A DNA stretch of 64,000 bases, taken from positions 1 to 64,000 of the forward strand of contig JAMJFZ010004062.1 in NCBI GenBank assembly GCA_026225945.1, given 5' to 3'. Below, one piece after another: positions 35,101 to 48,830 of this stretch. Each line of letters begins with the position of its first letter. Position 1 is the first letter of the stretch. The notes under the pieces are model-generated. The model was not told the DNA's origin. It did not search any database and was given only the letters and a program-made list of their open reading frames with translations. Position numbers and translations under genes: made by a program. The stretch is from Cricetomys ansorgei (taxonomy: Eukaryota; Chordata; Mammalia; Rodentia; Nesomyidae).

Positions 35101-35679
35101 TGTTGGGGCCAAATGTATCTGTTTACTTTTCCACTGGAAACTGACTCTGCCTCCTGATCTCCTTCCCAGCTTGTAACTGCTTGTTACTGAAAGCCGTCTT
35201 CTTGCCCCAAGCTGTAGTGCGGTTTTTAACTGAAAGTTACTGTAACAGCTTCTTGTTCTCTTGTCCCAACCTCTACTAAGACAGATTCTCGACTTGTAAC
35301 TAAATCCCAACCTGTATAGATTTCCACTGTGCCCTTTATATTTCATTTTACCTTAACTAGCCCAGGAAAGATATAAAGAGAGAGAAATAAGAAGAAATAT
35401 TCATAGCCCCTTCTGACCGTCTTTATCTGTTTAAACCTGGAGAACTGGACTAATTAACTGTCCTCAAACATGTTTTCCCATCAACTGCTCCTTGTCTCAC
35501 CCTGGTGGCTGCCTTCCTTCCTAGAAACTGTCTTCTGTCTCACTAACTGCCACTGTCAACTGTCAACACTCTTAAATAGGGCTCCTAAGCTGTTCCCAGA
35601 AGTCCAAGTGGCATGAAACCATAAGGAAGACTGCACAGTACAAAAAACCTTCTTGGCAAAGTTCCCCTACAGGCCACCA
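35101..35679 (+). mobile_element. Possible solo LTR, unclassified
   Basis: The ends TGTTGGGGCC and GGCCACCACA are imperfect inverted repeats with TG..CA termini, and GATATAAAGAG near 35370 is a TATA-like element. No target-site duplication is evident. Confidence 0.35.
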
Positions 35680-36554
35680 CATTTGAGTGTTGTCTCTTGT
35701 CACTCATCATGACTCACCCTCCTCCAACTGCCCAGATGACCTAACCCGTGATTTCTAGGGTCACAGAACCACTCCTGAAGCTGTCCTATATCCTCTACTG
35801 CTCAGGCCCTCCGAGCTTGCCATCCTGTGCCTTGACACACCTATACCCATCTTGGAGCTTCAGAAATTTCTGCTTGGTGCTGATGGGGAAAGATTCAGAG
35901 AGAGCTTGCTCACCTCTGCTTCTGCTTCAAGGCTTCTGTGATAGGTAGAAGCGTGTCACATTCTCAGGCCACAAAGACTGGTGTCCTGTGTGCTGGTGCC
36001 CACCATAGAGCTGGGGCTTCTTTCATGATCCCTATAGGCCTCTTCCCCTGGCATCGGTGATATCAGGGTTCCTTTCCTTCTCTCTCACCTGCAGGTCCAG
36101 CCTGGACATTGTTTTGGGTAGAATTGGCTTCTGTGATGACGCATGCATGCTGCACCTCTCCAGGGCTTATGGGCATCAGCTGTCTGCTCTTCAAGTTCAA
36201 AGGCAGGCTTTTGGACCTACAAAAATTCTTTTTCTCTTTCAAACCCTGGCTGTTGTAAGACTCTGTAGTCTCAGCTCTGGATTTCAAGCCCTCTTTTGCA
36301 ACTCTGAGCCTAGGATTTGTCTCTTTGTTCTGGGTCCCCTGGAGAGAAGTAGGCTGGGAAGCCAACTCAGCCTATGAACAGAGGGGAATGGATGTAGGGA
36401 AGTATCTTCTGAGGAATCACTGATCCCTATTTAATGCCTTGCTTGACCAGCCATCCAGCCCTGAGCTTTGTGTAGATCCCCTAGGGCAGAGTAGTTCTGC
36501 CCATTGTGGACCTGGCACTGGAGTGGGGGAGAGGGACACCACATTTGGGCAGAA

Positions 36555-36890
36555 AGTACCCAAAATCAGCTTGGTAGGTGGCTCAGCAGGTAAAAGAACA
36601 CCTGCTGATCAAGCATGAGGTCTTGAGGTCTTGAGTTCAAATCCCTAGAATTAGAGGCTGGAGAGATAGCTCAGTGGTTAAAGCACTTTCCTCAAAAGCA
36701 TAAGGACCAGAGTTTGGATTCCCCAGAATTTAGACAAATACTGGGTGGGCCTGGTAGCCCTCTCCTGCTCCCCCGACCCCACCCCCTGTAATTCCAGCCT
36801 CAGAGAGAAGAGGCACACAATTGCCAAAAGAAGCTCTGGTTTGATTGAAAGACCTTGCCTCACTGAGTAAAGAGGAAGAATAAAGAAGGA
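36555..36890 (+). repeat. Composite SINE with a duplicated B2-like head
   Basis: Two heads in tandem (GGTGGCTCAGCAGG and GGAGAGATAGCTCAGTGG) followed by a B1-like body with CCTGTAATTCCAGCC. Confidence 0.6.
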
Positions 36891-37029
36891 TGATTCCCAG
36901 CATCAACCGTAGTCCTCTGCTCGCACGCGCACCATGTGAACGAACACCTATCCACATATATATGCTTTTGTACACATGCATGTTTATCACACCCCACTTC
37001 CACATACACACACAAAGAATGTAGCAGGG

Positions 37030-37275
37030 GGGGAGGACGGGACACCCAGAATCTATATAAAAAACTGGGAATGGACCTATGCACTTGTCACTGCAGAGCC
37101 GGGAGTGAAGTAAGGGATGGAGACAGACGGATCACTGGGTTTGCTGACCACCAGACTGGCTCCAGACTTCGTGACAGAGCCTGTCTCAAAGGACCAAGGA
37201 AGAAAGTGTTAGAGTAGGACAATCAAAGTCCTCCTCTGGCCTCTGTGCACAGATGTGTGCACCTGCCACACACAT
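37030..37275 (+). repeat. Composite SINE fragment
   Basis: GAGCCTGTCTCAAAGGACC and CCTCCTCTGGCCTCTGTGC, the 3' part of the same family. Confidence 0.5.
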
Positions 37276-37341
37276 TGCAAGGAAATGTTTACTTTCCTAG
37301 TAGACTGTGTTTTTTAGTCCTCATGCTCACTGTTTATATTT

Positions 37342-37375
37342 GGTGTGTGTATGTGTGTGTGTGTGTGTGTGTGTT
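37342..37375. repeat. (TG)n microsatellite
   Basis: About 15 TG units with one TA interruption. Confidence 0.9.
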
Positions 37376-37419
37376 CATGTATTCGTGTGTGTGTAGATAC
37401 AAGAGCACACGTGTGGTGT

Positions 37420-37690
37420 GTGGTTTTTGGAGGTGAAAGGACTGCCTAAGCATTATTCCTCAGAGGCTGGCCATCTTGTCTTTTGAGACACTTGCTTTAT
37501 GCCAATTAGGCCTGGTTGGCCCACAAGCCCCAGGGATGCATCTGTCTCTGCTTCCCCAGTGCTGGGGTTTCAAGTACATGCCACCACACACAGCTTTTTT
37601 CATGAGTTCTGGGGATCAGACTCAGGTCCCCATGCTTTTGAGACAGGAACTTTACCAACGAATGGCTTTTCGGTTTTGAGACCAGGCAAG
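37420..37690 (-). repeat. Composite SINE, reverse
   Basis: GGCCCACAAGCCCCAGGGAT and CCAGTGCTGGGGTTTCAAG, reverse of the B1-like body; truncated head. Confidence 0.6.
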
Positions 37691-37709
37691 TGCCTCCTCC
37701 TCCATGCAG

Positions 37710-38863
37710 TTCCGGGTCATTCTCCAGATGTAAGAGTTGAGGTTAGAGAGAATGAGGAACTCCAGTGGACAGGTGAGCCCAAGAGAGCACGAAGCAAGGC
37801 TCCCCAGTCTCCTGTGGCTCACATTCTTAATGACCTTCAATCTGACAACCCATGGCAGGGTCACCTGGTCAGGAACCCATTCTGAAACACGGTGGCCCAC
37901 TAGGATCCACAGCGAGGGCCCGGAGACCAGGTCAGCCACTTCCCTTTGCACTCCTTTGACCTCTGTTGCCGTGGCTTGAGTGTGGGTGGGCTGGAAGGCA
38001 GAGTGGGAAGGAGAAAACTCACCTTGCGACATAGCAGGGAGGAGACTGTACACTAGCGTTCCATGAAATGTGACCAGAAAGCCACACCTGGGCTCCTGTT
38101 TCATGGGCCGGATGAGAGGTGTGGCAGCCACTGACCCAGCCCTGGGAGCTCCATTCCATCATACACCTCAGGGCTCTGTGGTAACAGTAGGTTAAAGGCT
38201 GCCTATACTTTTCTGTCAGGAAACCCTGAGCCTGGGCCCTCTGGATTTGGAGGCCTCTTTGTTCCCTCAACTCTGCTTTGAGACCCTGAAGCTTATCCTC
38301 TAAGTTGCAGGATCCCTCTGTCCCCCAGTTAGGCAAATATGCCGAGTCCCCTGCTGTGACAGAGTGTGAGTGAGACTGTCTCTCAGCCACCCTTGTCTTC
38401 TCTAGCTACAGTTGTTTTCAAGTGGGGCACTCCTGAACATCTCAGCGGTTTTCAGGACGAGGACGATGACACACCGGGCGGTTTCTTTGATTTCTCTCAG
38501 CCAAGCGAGTCAATGATCCAAGGTGTGAAAAATTTTAGCTTCATGACAAGATGGATCTGAATCTCAGCTTTGACTCTTCCCAGCTGTGTGACCTTGCTCA
38601 AGCTGTGTACCCTCTCTGATCTGTTTCCTCATCTGTGGAGTGGGAGGGTGGTGGGGGATACAGTACCTGCCTGGTGGATCCGGAGTGAAGGGTAAATTAG
38701 ACAGCCCGTAGGTGCAAAGTAAATGACAGCGCTCATTATCCTGTGGGAGAGGATCAAGAGAAGGGGGTGCTGCACAGGCTTCTTCCTGCAGCTGTTGTTC
38801 AAACCCTGCTCTCTGTTCCAAGTTTCTCGGCGACCTTGTATCCAATGTCAACACCGAAGGCAG
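37710..38863 (+). other. Candidate unannotated coding exons (speculative)
   Basis: Three segments, 37710-37772, 38406-38522 and 38792-38863, are each bounded by AG and GT in good splice context, are open in one frame, have lengths divisible by three (63, 117, 72 nt) and share phase 1. The middle one encodes FKWGTPEHLSGFQDEDDDTP and retains about six CpGs. I do not recognise the peptide. No start or terminal exon was found, and the region could instead be a regulatory element. Confidence 0.2.
38552..38745 (+). repeat. MIR SINE, nearly full length
   Basis: CCAGCTGTGTGACCTTGCTC, TTTCCTCATCTGTGGAGTGG and AGTACCTGCCTGG in order. Confidence 0.9.
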
Positions 38864-39219
38864 GTGCCTCCCCGACCCCTTCCCTCTCTGCCTTACCTGC
38901 AGCCACAACCCTGGCAGCCCCAAGGCCCTAGAAAGCTCCTGGGTGCTCTGCAAAGCCCAGACCCACGTTCATGGCACCGGGCGCCTTCAGCAATGCACAC
39001 ACACCCTGAGCACGTCTTCCTGCCTTACCCCCACACACTCTTGCCCTGGCTCCATGCTATTCTCCCACAAGAGCCTCCTTTGGGCACTCAGGTGTCGGTG
39101 GCAGCCCATCCCTCTCTTTTCTCCCTCCCCTTCACTCCTTGCTTCATTTCCCCCACGGCCAGACTGTCACTCAGCTCCTTCTTGGTTGATTATCTCCACT
39201 GGCAGAACGCTGTCCACAG

Positions 39220-39325
39220 AGGTGCACATTTTTGCCTTGGTGTGCATATTCCCAGCAATCCCCAGTGCCCAGCCAGGCCTAGAAGCAGGTTTTGTTGTTA
39301 TTCTGAATGAATACCTTAAAGTCCA
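39220..39325 (+). repeat. MIR/L2-like 3' fragment
   Basis: CCCCAGTGCCCAGCCAGGCC followed by TTCTGAATGAATACC. Confidence 0.45.
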
Positions 39326-39329
39326 CAGG

Positions 39330-41145
39330 GAGTTAAGTTTGTTCCGCTGGTGCAAGTAAGGGGACAGCCCTTCACATTCCACTCCACAGTGGAGTGAAGA
39401 ACACCGCCACTCTCCTTTTCTCCAAATGAGAGAATTAGACTAGATCTCCAGAAACCGTGAACCCATGGGAATGGAACACATCAGTGGGCAAGTCCCTACT
39501 TCTGCAGGGTTTTCAGAAGCTAGGGTCTCTAGCTCCTGGCAGACATTAACAGCATGCCCTCCCAGGGGTAATGAGCCCCTCCCTGCCCTGACGTTTCTCA
39601 TCGGTTCTAGTAAACTAGAATCCTTGCTTTCTAAAAGCCTCCAATAACGTGACATTCTGTGACTATTTGGGTCTCAGCAAGCAGCCAGTGATCCTGGGTC
39701 CAGGCAGGAAGAACTCAGAAAGAGCCTGGGCCGGTCAGGAGGGGAGGGGGTGCCTGAAGGGACACAGGAGGGGAGACAAAAGCCTCCTTCTGTGTAATTT
39801 GTCAATTTTTTGTTCTTTTATTTAAAAAAAAATTAGAAGAAGCATAAGGAAATGTGAACAATCATGATTGTTGGGGATTGGGTAAAACCTTTATCGCAGA
39901 GAGCACTGAGTTGTTTTTGTATTTAAAAAAAAAAAACCCTTCATATAGATTTGAGGGTGGGTAAGATCATTATAGCTGGTGGTTGGCAATAGAGAGACCA
40001 TTCTGAAGGCCTGGGGACCTGCCCTTTGGGTACTTGTTTGCAGTGTGTGTGTGTGGGGTGGTGGGGGCAGTGGGTACAGCTGGGTCTGGGCTGGAACCTG
40101 GAGCTGTCAGAGCCCTGGCTCCTCCTTGCAGGTCTCAGTTTCCTGCTTTCCTGGGGAATGGGGAAAGGCTGAGGGGCCCTGTGCTGGGGGTGAAGCTATT
40201 TCATTAGTGACGCCTCAACAGGGACCAGGCGCCCGCAGTGCCAGTGTGACTCATTGAGATGATTGCTTCACTGCCAGTCTGCGTGGGCCCTGAACGCAGC
40301 ACATTTTACCTTTACCCACAGAGAAGAGCCTGGTGGGAGGTAAAGGTACAGGATCTACCCAGAACAAGAAAAAGACCAAAAGGAAGCAGAGAGCTGGCCT
40401 CCATGCTCCTAGCCCCAGGAGCAATGTCTGGCTGGTACTGGAGTGCAGGCACTCTGCTGGGATGCCCACGGAGTCCAGGAGGGCTGCCTGGTGCTCCATG
40501 CCAGCCTGAGCATGTGGTGAGGGGCGGCTGACTGGGTTCCCTCCTCCACATCGAATGTCCCTTGATAAAGATGCTGAAGCGATGTGGGGGGTGGGGAGTA
40601 TTCATGCCTAGCAGGGTTTGCCCTGGCTTCCTGGTATCTGAGTACCCACCTTCTCTGAGAAATCCTCTCATGTGAGAAGGGGGGTGTTGGGTTGGGAGTT
40701 AACAAGGTCTGGGAACTTGAGGAACTTGATGCCTGTCTAGCTGGGGCTGAGAATCCATCCATCTGGGGTCTGGTGTCTGGGCTTGGCTCTTTCTGGACAT
40801 GGATCCCTTACCTCAGCTTGGGTCTCCACATCCATTGCTTAATTAGTTTCCGTCAGGATGGAAGTCCATGTTTCCTGGTAACAGCCTGCCTCTGGCTGTG
40901 TCTCCCATTATCTGTTTACCCCAAGAAACCCCTTGCCTGAAGACCACTGCTGTCGCTCTGCCTTTCTGTTCCTTTAGCTGACAAATATAGAGAAGAAGCC
41001 ATGAGTGCAAGGGGGGCTTGCTGGATGGTTTCATTCCTTGGAACTCAAGGGCAAGCCAAGTTGACCCTGATGATGGAGATCATGATCAAAGTTGCCTCTG
41101 GAAGGCAGAAGAGGCATGAGAGAACTTTTGAGTAATAGAAATGGG
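39330..41145. other. Intergenic, mostly unique DNA
   Basis: No gene recognised. A-rich runs occur near 39820 and 39925. Confidence 0.5.
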
Positions 41146-41149
41146 ACAT

Positions 41150-41405
41150 GCGGGCCGGGGGTGTAGCTCAGTTAGCAGGGTGCTTGCCTAGCACGCTGGA
41201 GTCTTTGGGTTTGATCCCTAGCACCATGGAATCAGAACGCAGTGGTGCATGTCTGTAATCCCAGGACTAGGGAGGTGGAGGTAAAAGGAGCAGAAATTTG
41301 GCAACCTGTTGAGTTTGAGATCAGCCTGGGCTATGTGAAACTCTGAAACTAACAAAAGAAATACCATCTTAAACAAACAAACAAAAAACCCTATGACATA
41401 GCATA
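41150..41405 (+). repeat. B4 SINE
   Basis: GGGGGTGTAGCTCAGTTAGC head, TGCATGTCTGTAATCCCAGG body and AAACAAACAAAC tail. Confidence 0.85.
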
Positions 41406-41479
41406 GGCACACACATTTGTCAAAATACACTCAGTTGCACCGAGGGACATCTCCAGCCTTTCCTTCTTTCTCTATATTT

Positions 41480-41780
41480 ACCATTATTTTTTATTTTTCA
41501 GATAGGCTCTTACTATGCTGCCCAGTCTGGTTAACATAGCTGGGCTGACGGGCGTGATCCCCATTATTGCCCCCTTCAGAGACAAGGGCTTGCGGTGTAT
41601 CCCGTTAGCCTTATATCTCTTTATTGCTCAGGCTGAATTTGAACTTGCAAAAATCCTGTTTCTGCCTCAAAAGTTCTGGGATTATAGGTCTGAGCCACCA
41701 CATATCTCTGTGTTCTTGCTATGTTGTTGCCCAGGGATTATAGAGGTGAACCAATGTGTCCATCTTCCAGTATCTTAATG
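41480..41780 (-). repeat. Diverged B1-like SINE cluster
   Basis: Repeated reverse B1 text (CTATGCTGCCCAGTCTGG; TTCTGGGATTATAGGTCTGAG; GTTGCCCAGGGATTATAG). Confidence 0.6.
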
Positions 41781-42099
41781 TTAAAATCTTCATGGCATAG
41801 GGATGGATTGGAGGACACTAAGGTCTGTCCCAAGACCTGCGGCCCAGAGAAGGCAGGGGGAGAGGTGTGGGGTCTGCTGACTGAGTGTTCAGGGTGCAAA
41901 TGCTTGTCACTGCACAACCCTCTAGCAAGTTCTCCTAATCCGTGGAGGTTGCTTTTCTCCCCGTTCCTATGGGATTAATAATTCAGTTCTCCTAGTTTTT
42001 GCATTGTGAGTCAGAGACTCTGTTGAGGAAAAATTCACTGGAAGGGTAGGGTGGAATTAACCCCCCAGCCCCCACTTTCTGGGAAGGTATATGGTTAGG

Positions 42100-42250
42100 A
42101 ATTGATGCTCTTGAGTCACAATGCCTGGCTTCAAATGCCAGCTTTTCCAGTCAACCAGCTTAAGTCCAATCTCTTTGAACCTAATTCAATGCCTCTATCT
42201 TTAAACCATGGGCAGTAGCTTTTAGCAAAGTGCCAGGCATTTGGAGCTCC
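42100..42250 (+). repeat. MIR fragment
   Basis: GAGTCACAATGCCTGGCTTC and ATCTTTAAACCATGGGCAG, a diverged MIR. Confidence 0.6.
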
Positions 42251-42741
42251 GGCAGAGTGGAAGGGGAGGAGGCAAGTCAAAGGCTGTTGGTCATTGGATC
42301 ATGCTGATTATCACTGGTGGCACTTAAAGGTGGTCACTTATCCTAGTCCTCCGCCCACCATAGCCTCACACAGACCTTAGGTATCCTTGGAGGGGCCTGG
42401 AAAGGAGCTGTGTGGGTCTGGGGTGTAAGAGCACCAGCAATGCGCGGAACCTGGCGGGGGCGGAGTCAAGCATCGTCCCGCAAATCCTCAGAAACGAAAG
42501 AGGCCAGAAAATAACATTGTTCGGAGTTACTATCCTGAAACGACCCCCACTAAGGGACTAGTAGCATGCCACTGGACGTGAACGAAAAAGCAAGTGACCT
42601 CGCCTTCGGGTGTCCCTCCTCCATTTCTTCACTCCCAGGTTTCTTCCTTCTGAGCCCACCCGCCTTGAGGGATACGCAGCTACACCAAATGGCCCGGGAC
42701 GGCAGGTGTAGACGGCGTCGGACGTCGGGGTTCGGTGCTAG

Positions 42742-44073
<1,332 letters not shown>

Positions 44074-45128
44074 GCCGCTCTGCCTTGAATGATGGGCTTG
44101 GCCACTCTGGAAGGAGAAGCTCTGAGGAGGCCGTGGCTGTCTGGATCTGCCGTGCCGCTGGGCCTCTCTTATTTGGGGCAGTGAAGGAGCAGCATTGAGA
44201 GAGCTGCCTGGTATAGGCAGGCCCGAGGCCATCTTCAGACACTCCTGGGTAGTAAGAAAGACTCCCTGGGCAGACCTCTGGGTAGTTTTCAGACCAAGAA
44301 GTCTGGGACAGAGCCACTGATGGTACCACAGATGAGCCGGTTCCTACCTGGACCAGGGTCACCACCAGTATCCGTCGATCGAATCATCCTCACTTTGACT
44401 CCGGATGCCCAGGGTGCCTATCACTCTCATCTGGGGTTTGGATCTCCTAGACGTACCCTAGCTGTTGCTGGAGCCATTACCTCTGGGGTAGACTGTACAG
44501 GGGCAAAACTGCCCCTCCGTGTGTGTATGTGTTGGGGGGTGTCTGTCCAAAGTCAGGGCATAGGGACATGTCCAGGACAGAAGCAGGAGCAGAGTGGGGC
44601 CTCACGCCTCAGCTTCCCTCAGCTCTCCACCAGGTCCCCCAATAGTTGTATGGTGCACAGAAGACAGGGTCTCCACCCCACCTTTCCCCGATCTCTTCTA
44701 GCATGTGTTGAAATATTGCTGGGCAAAGAGAGATCTTCCCTTTCCTACAGCCTGTGCCCTCAGCTGTCAAGTTTGAAAAGAAGCCACTGTGCCTCTAGGG
44801 CCTCCTGCCCCAAAGAGAGACGGGTTCTGCACTCTAGGAGGCTGCTCTACTCTAGGGCCTCTCTACTGCCTGCACTCTCCATTTCCTTACATGGGCACAG
44901 CCAGGGTGGCTGGCACGGCGTGGGGCACCGGACGGGCACCATGTGCCTCTACTCCGTCACCAGGGACAGCCTCCGAGCGGGTGAGGAGACAGGCTCTGCA
45001 ATTCCCAGGGCCAGATCCAAGCAATAACCGGAGGAGGGGGCAGAGGACACTCAGGGACACTGTCAGGGGCTGAAGCGCCAGGAGGCAGTGTTTTCTTTAG
45101 GAAGAAAGAAAAAACAACTGGCTGTAAA

Positions 45129-45134
45129 CATAAA
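45129..45134 (+). terminator. Possible Lrrc10b poly(A) signal (variant CATAAA)
   Basis: I see no AATAAA or ATTAAA between the Lrrc10b stop and 45.2 kb. CATAAA, followed about 30 nt later by TGTGTGTTTT, is the best variant signal and would give a ~1.1 kb 3'UTR. Confidence 0.3.
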
Positions 45135-46004
45135 TTATATTTCTTGGAGAAAGAATGTGTGTTTTCCACATATCTATTTATTTATAAGCCTGGGAGCACC
45201 AGGTTCCACCTTTGTGGGCTACCTCCCCCACCCATGTGCCCCTGACTCCGTGTCAGGATGACCCTGGCCAGCTATTGTGTCCTCCCTGTCTAGGGAACAA
45301 GTACCAGTTGCAGAAAGAAATGGCATTGGCTCACTGAAGCTGGTCTGGCATCTTTGGGTGTCTTCTTCCCTGTTCCGGCTCACCCTACTCTTGGTTGTGC
45401 TGTGGAGGTATCTGCAGCGTAGTTCTCAGGTTCTGATTCTTGGATCTCCCACCAGCTGGGTTGGCTTTTCTCTTATTTTCTCACCAATACTGGCCCCTCC
45501 CACTCACTCTGTGACTGTACTTGCTCCATTCTCCTTTGCCTTTCTCAGCCTTAGTTCCCTCCGTTTTGGTCTCCATCACCATGGCAACAAGGGCTGATGT
45601 CATCTGAGGCCAAAAGGTCAGGCTCAGCCCAGTAGCCCTGGTACAGTGTGCTGGCTCTGGGTAAGGAGGAGGCTGGGTATAGATCTGGACTGAGATAAGA
45701 CTATGGATGGACAGAAAGAGTGAGAAGGTGAGGGGATTGGAAGCTGCCTTTTTTTTTTTTTTTTAAACAAGGAGACAAGTGTGGGACCTGACTGTAGGCT
45801 TTGTCTTTGTTGCGGTTCCATCCAGGGCTCTGGGCCTTCCTGGGATCTGGTAACTTGGGGGTAAGGATTTGGGAGGCAAGGTTATCAGATGGGATGGGTG
45901 GGAGCTGCAGCAGTCCACCAGGGACTGACATCTTGACCCAGAACTTGTCAGGTGAAGGGGAAACCCCTGTGGATCAGGTCTGACCCTTCCTCCTAGTTCT
46001 GCTG

Positions 46005-46095
46005 TTGGCTGAGTGATCCTATAAAGTCCCCTGGGCCTCAGTTTCCCCATCTGTAGCTGAGGAGTGGGTTCTTAAAAGTCTGATACTCCAGTTCA
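46005..46095 (+). repeat. MIR fragment
   Basis: GGGCCTCAGTTTCCCCATCTG is the MIR core. Confidence 0.75.
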
Positions 46096-47244
46096 AGCCT
46101 TGTTTATCCACTGTCCTTTTGTGTGGAACTACAGCTCAGGTTTCCTTTCTGATGTTTCCGCTCCCCTGCCCTGGCTCACCCAAGGCCAGACGGGCTACAG
46201 TGAACTCCCCTGAGCCATCCTGGGATGTTTAGGTACCTTCCTTTTTTCCTTTCTTCAGCTTGGCACCCTTATCTATGGCTGTTACCAACCAAGCAGGAGC
46301 GACTGAGGCTGTCTGAAGCAGATCCAGTTTCCTCTGGAAAGTTCGTTTGGTTGGAGTTCATGCTGATGCCCGATGCACTGTTACAGATCTCTCTGAGGAA
46401 ATGAGGGCACCTTGGAAAGGAGGGTCTGTTGCCAGTTTCCCTTCTACAGCTCCCCTTTGTGGTGGAGAAAGCACTGTTTGAGGGGTCCCAACATCACCTC
46501 CACCTTCCTGACCTGGCCCCTGGAGAGAAGGAGGAGATGTGTGACACTCATAACCAAAGCCTCATCTGTGGTCTCCACACTGTCTCAGGGGCAGTCAGAG
46601 GTGGGACACATGGGGAACTGTACAGGGAAGCTCTAGGGAGTTGGGTGTGTGGCAGGCAGGGGCAGAGGCCAAGGGAGCTGGTAGAACAGGAAGAAAGGCC
46701 AAGGGAACCTGAGAGTAGGGCAGAGGAGCTGTAGGGCAAGAACCAGGCTGAGGAGAGTCTGTGACCTACCCATTGGTCAATTTGTGGACTCCTAACCCAG
46801 CACTTAGTTCACACTATGGAAGAGCTACTCTGTCCTCAACTGGCTGGCCAGTTGGCAAGTGAGATGGGTGAGAATTATAGCCTGTCTCCTCCCCTTTGAA
46901 CCCCAAGTCTCCAGACCAGCTGACTTCTTGATTGGCAGGCAGGGCAGCAGAGATGGATGCTAGCATGATGCTTCCCTAGCTTTGTTACTGCCTCCCTGCA
47001 AGGGCTTGGTAAAGGGGGAAATGGGGTGATTGGGAACTGGAGGCCCTCCCCAGAAGCCCCTTCCCTCCTTCCATGCAGCCACACCGGCTTTCTTCGTCGT
47101 CTTTCCCAAAGCTTTCTCAAAACATCGGGGCACTGTGATTCTAAAGATGGACATTTATTACCACAGCCAGGCGTGCCACACAACGTGTATTCAGACAGAG
47201 AACCCTGCCCAAGGGCTCACAGTCTAAGAGACACCGCATTCACA

Positions 47245-47288
47245 CACACACACGTGCACACACAGACACACACACACACACACACAGG
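47245..47288. repeat. (CA)n microsatellite
   Basis: CA units with GTGCA and GACA interruptions. Confidence 0.9.
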
Positions 47289-48746
47289 ACCTAGACAAGG
47301 GGAGTGGATGACTTCACAAGGAACAGATTGGGGGCAGCTCAGGATGGAGCATCAAGCATTGTCCTTCGGGCTGTCTTTATCAGAGAGGGAGAGGAGAGCC
47401 CAGAATCCAGGAAAGCCAGAGGCCTTTGGAAGCAGTGTATCCGGGAGGGACTTGCAGGAGAAAGTGGTCTCAGGCACATGAAGGGATGGATGAGTAGCTC
47501 AGAGCAGGCAGAGAGAGTAAGCCAGAGAAGTCTAGGGTAGAGGCCCTGTGCCAGTGGCCAGGGTCTGGCGCCTCTGCTGTGCTGAACCACCAGTGCTAAA
47601 GCTGTTTCCTGGGTTTACTTTCCCAAAGAAAAACTAAACTGAACCGAGGTTGGAAGGGGTACCCTGAAGCTACTTACCTGACCCCAGGACTCCCTCCAAC
47701 CTCTGGAGTAGAAGCCAAAAGAAATTGCTTCATATCACTTTCCAGATGCTGTCTGTGCACGTTAGGCAAGTACTGGAGTTACACCCCAGCCTGCATACAC
47801 CTTTTAAAAGGTGTATGTTTAAACCACACTGTAGGAAGTTGAAGGGGCAGAAAGGGAAGGACAGGCAGCTTCAGAATGGGGGTACTTAGTACAGATTGAG
47901 GAGGCAGCTGCTGGCCCCAGATGTGGGGAACAGAGGGTATGTGACCCTCTTCACTCCAGAGTGGGGCAGGGCCCATGGAGATATGGGGTTCCCTTAGTGC
48001 CTATCTGAAGCAGATATAGTTTGCCTTCTGCAGTACCCTGAGAACTGGCAGGCCAGCTGCCCTGGATCGAGCAGGGAGTGGCTGGGAAATTATTGCTTCT
48101 TTGTGAATAGAGGCCACAGAGGCCACAACAAAGGACATGGCTTGCCAGAGCCACAGATAGGAGGGCACTGGAGTCCAATCTCTCAGGCCCTCAGGTTGGA
48201 ACTTGCCAATGAGGCTCTTTTGACTGCAGAGATTTTTTTTTTTTTCCAACCTTAGAGAACTGGCTTTGACAACAGGTTGGTGAAAGACCACAGGCCCAGC
48301 AGGCCAACCTAGAGCTTGGCTTGTATTTTCCCTCACTAGGACCTGGAAGGAGACATTGGCCCCAAGTCATAGCAGCTGAGCAGGCGATACTTGAGATGGT
48401 GACTGGGGACCCACCTTTGCTTTTTCTAACCTCCTGGGAGGGGGAAGGGGTCTTCTAGGAGGAAAGGGAGTACATGCCCAGCCAGGTGAGCTCCAGAGGA
48501 GGCCCTGGAGATCTCGAGATGATCCTACTACTTCTAAGCATGACTTTAGGCCTGACCTGGGACTTGGGATGGGCAATGCTCCCTGCTTTGGAACAGCTGG
48601 TGAGTCTGGGGATTACAGCTTAGATTTGACTGGGCTGGAAGCTCAGGCAGGCCCAAGCCACTAATGATAAGTCCCAGAGGTAACAAGCTGAGTGGAGAGA
48701 CTCAGAGACTCCCCCCTCCCCTCCCAGCTGCTGTTTCCCTTGGAGG

Positions 48747-48748
<2 letters not shown>

Positions 48749-48781
<33 letters not shown>
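48749..48781. repeat. (GA)n microsatellite
   Basis: About 16 GA units, just beyond the predicted Syt7 poly(A) site. Confidence 0.95.
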
Positions 48782-48783
<2 letters not shown>

Positions 48784-48830
48784 CTGGGACCCATGGAGGA
48801 AACAGCCAAGGCCCTACTTTTTCATGATCC

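Larger units (their letters stand above)
45200..48805. other. Intergenic DNA between convergent Lrrc10b and Syt7
   Basis: No supported gene. It includes a poly-T run near 45752, a MIR fragment (46005-46095), a (CA)n run (47245-47288), a reverse L2/MIR-like fragment (47135-47235), a reverse ID fragment (about 47720-47800) and a (GA)n run (48749-48781). Confidence 0.6.

Noticed and set aside
47154..47159. AATAAA (minus strand) as the Syt7 gene end
   Set aside because: It lies in an L2/MIR-like fragment; the signal at 48831-48836 better fits the UTR sequence, though distal use is possible.
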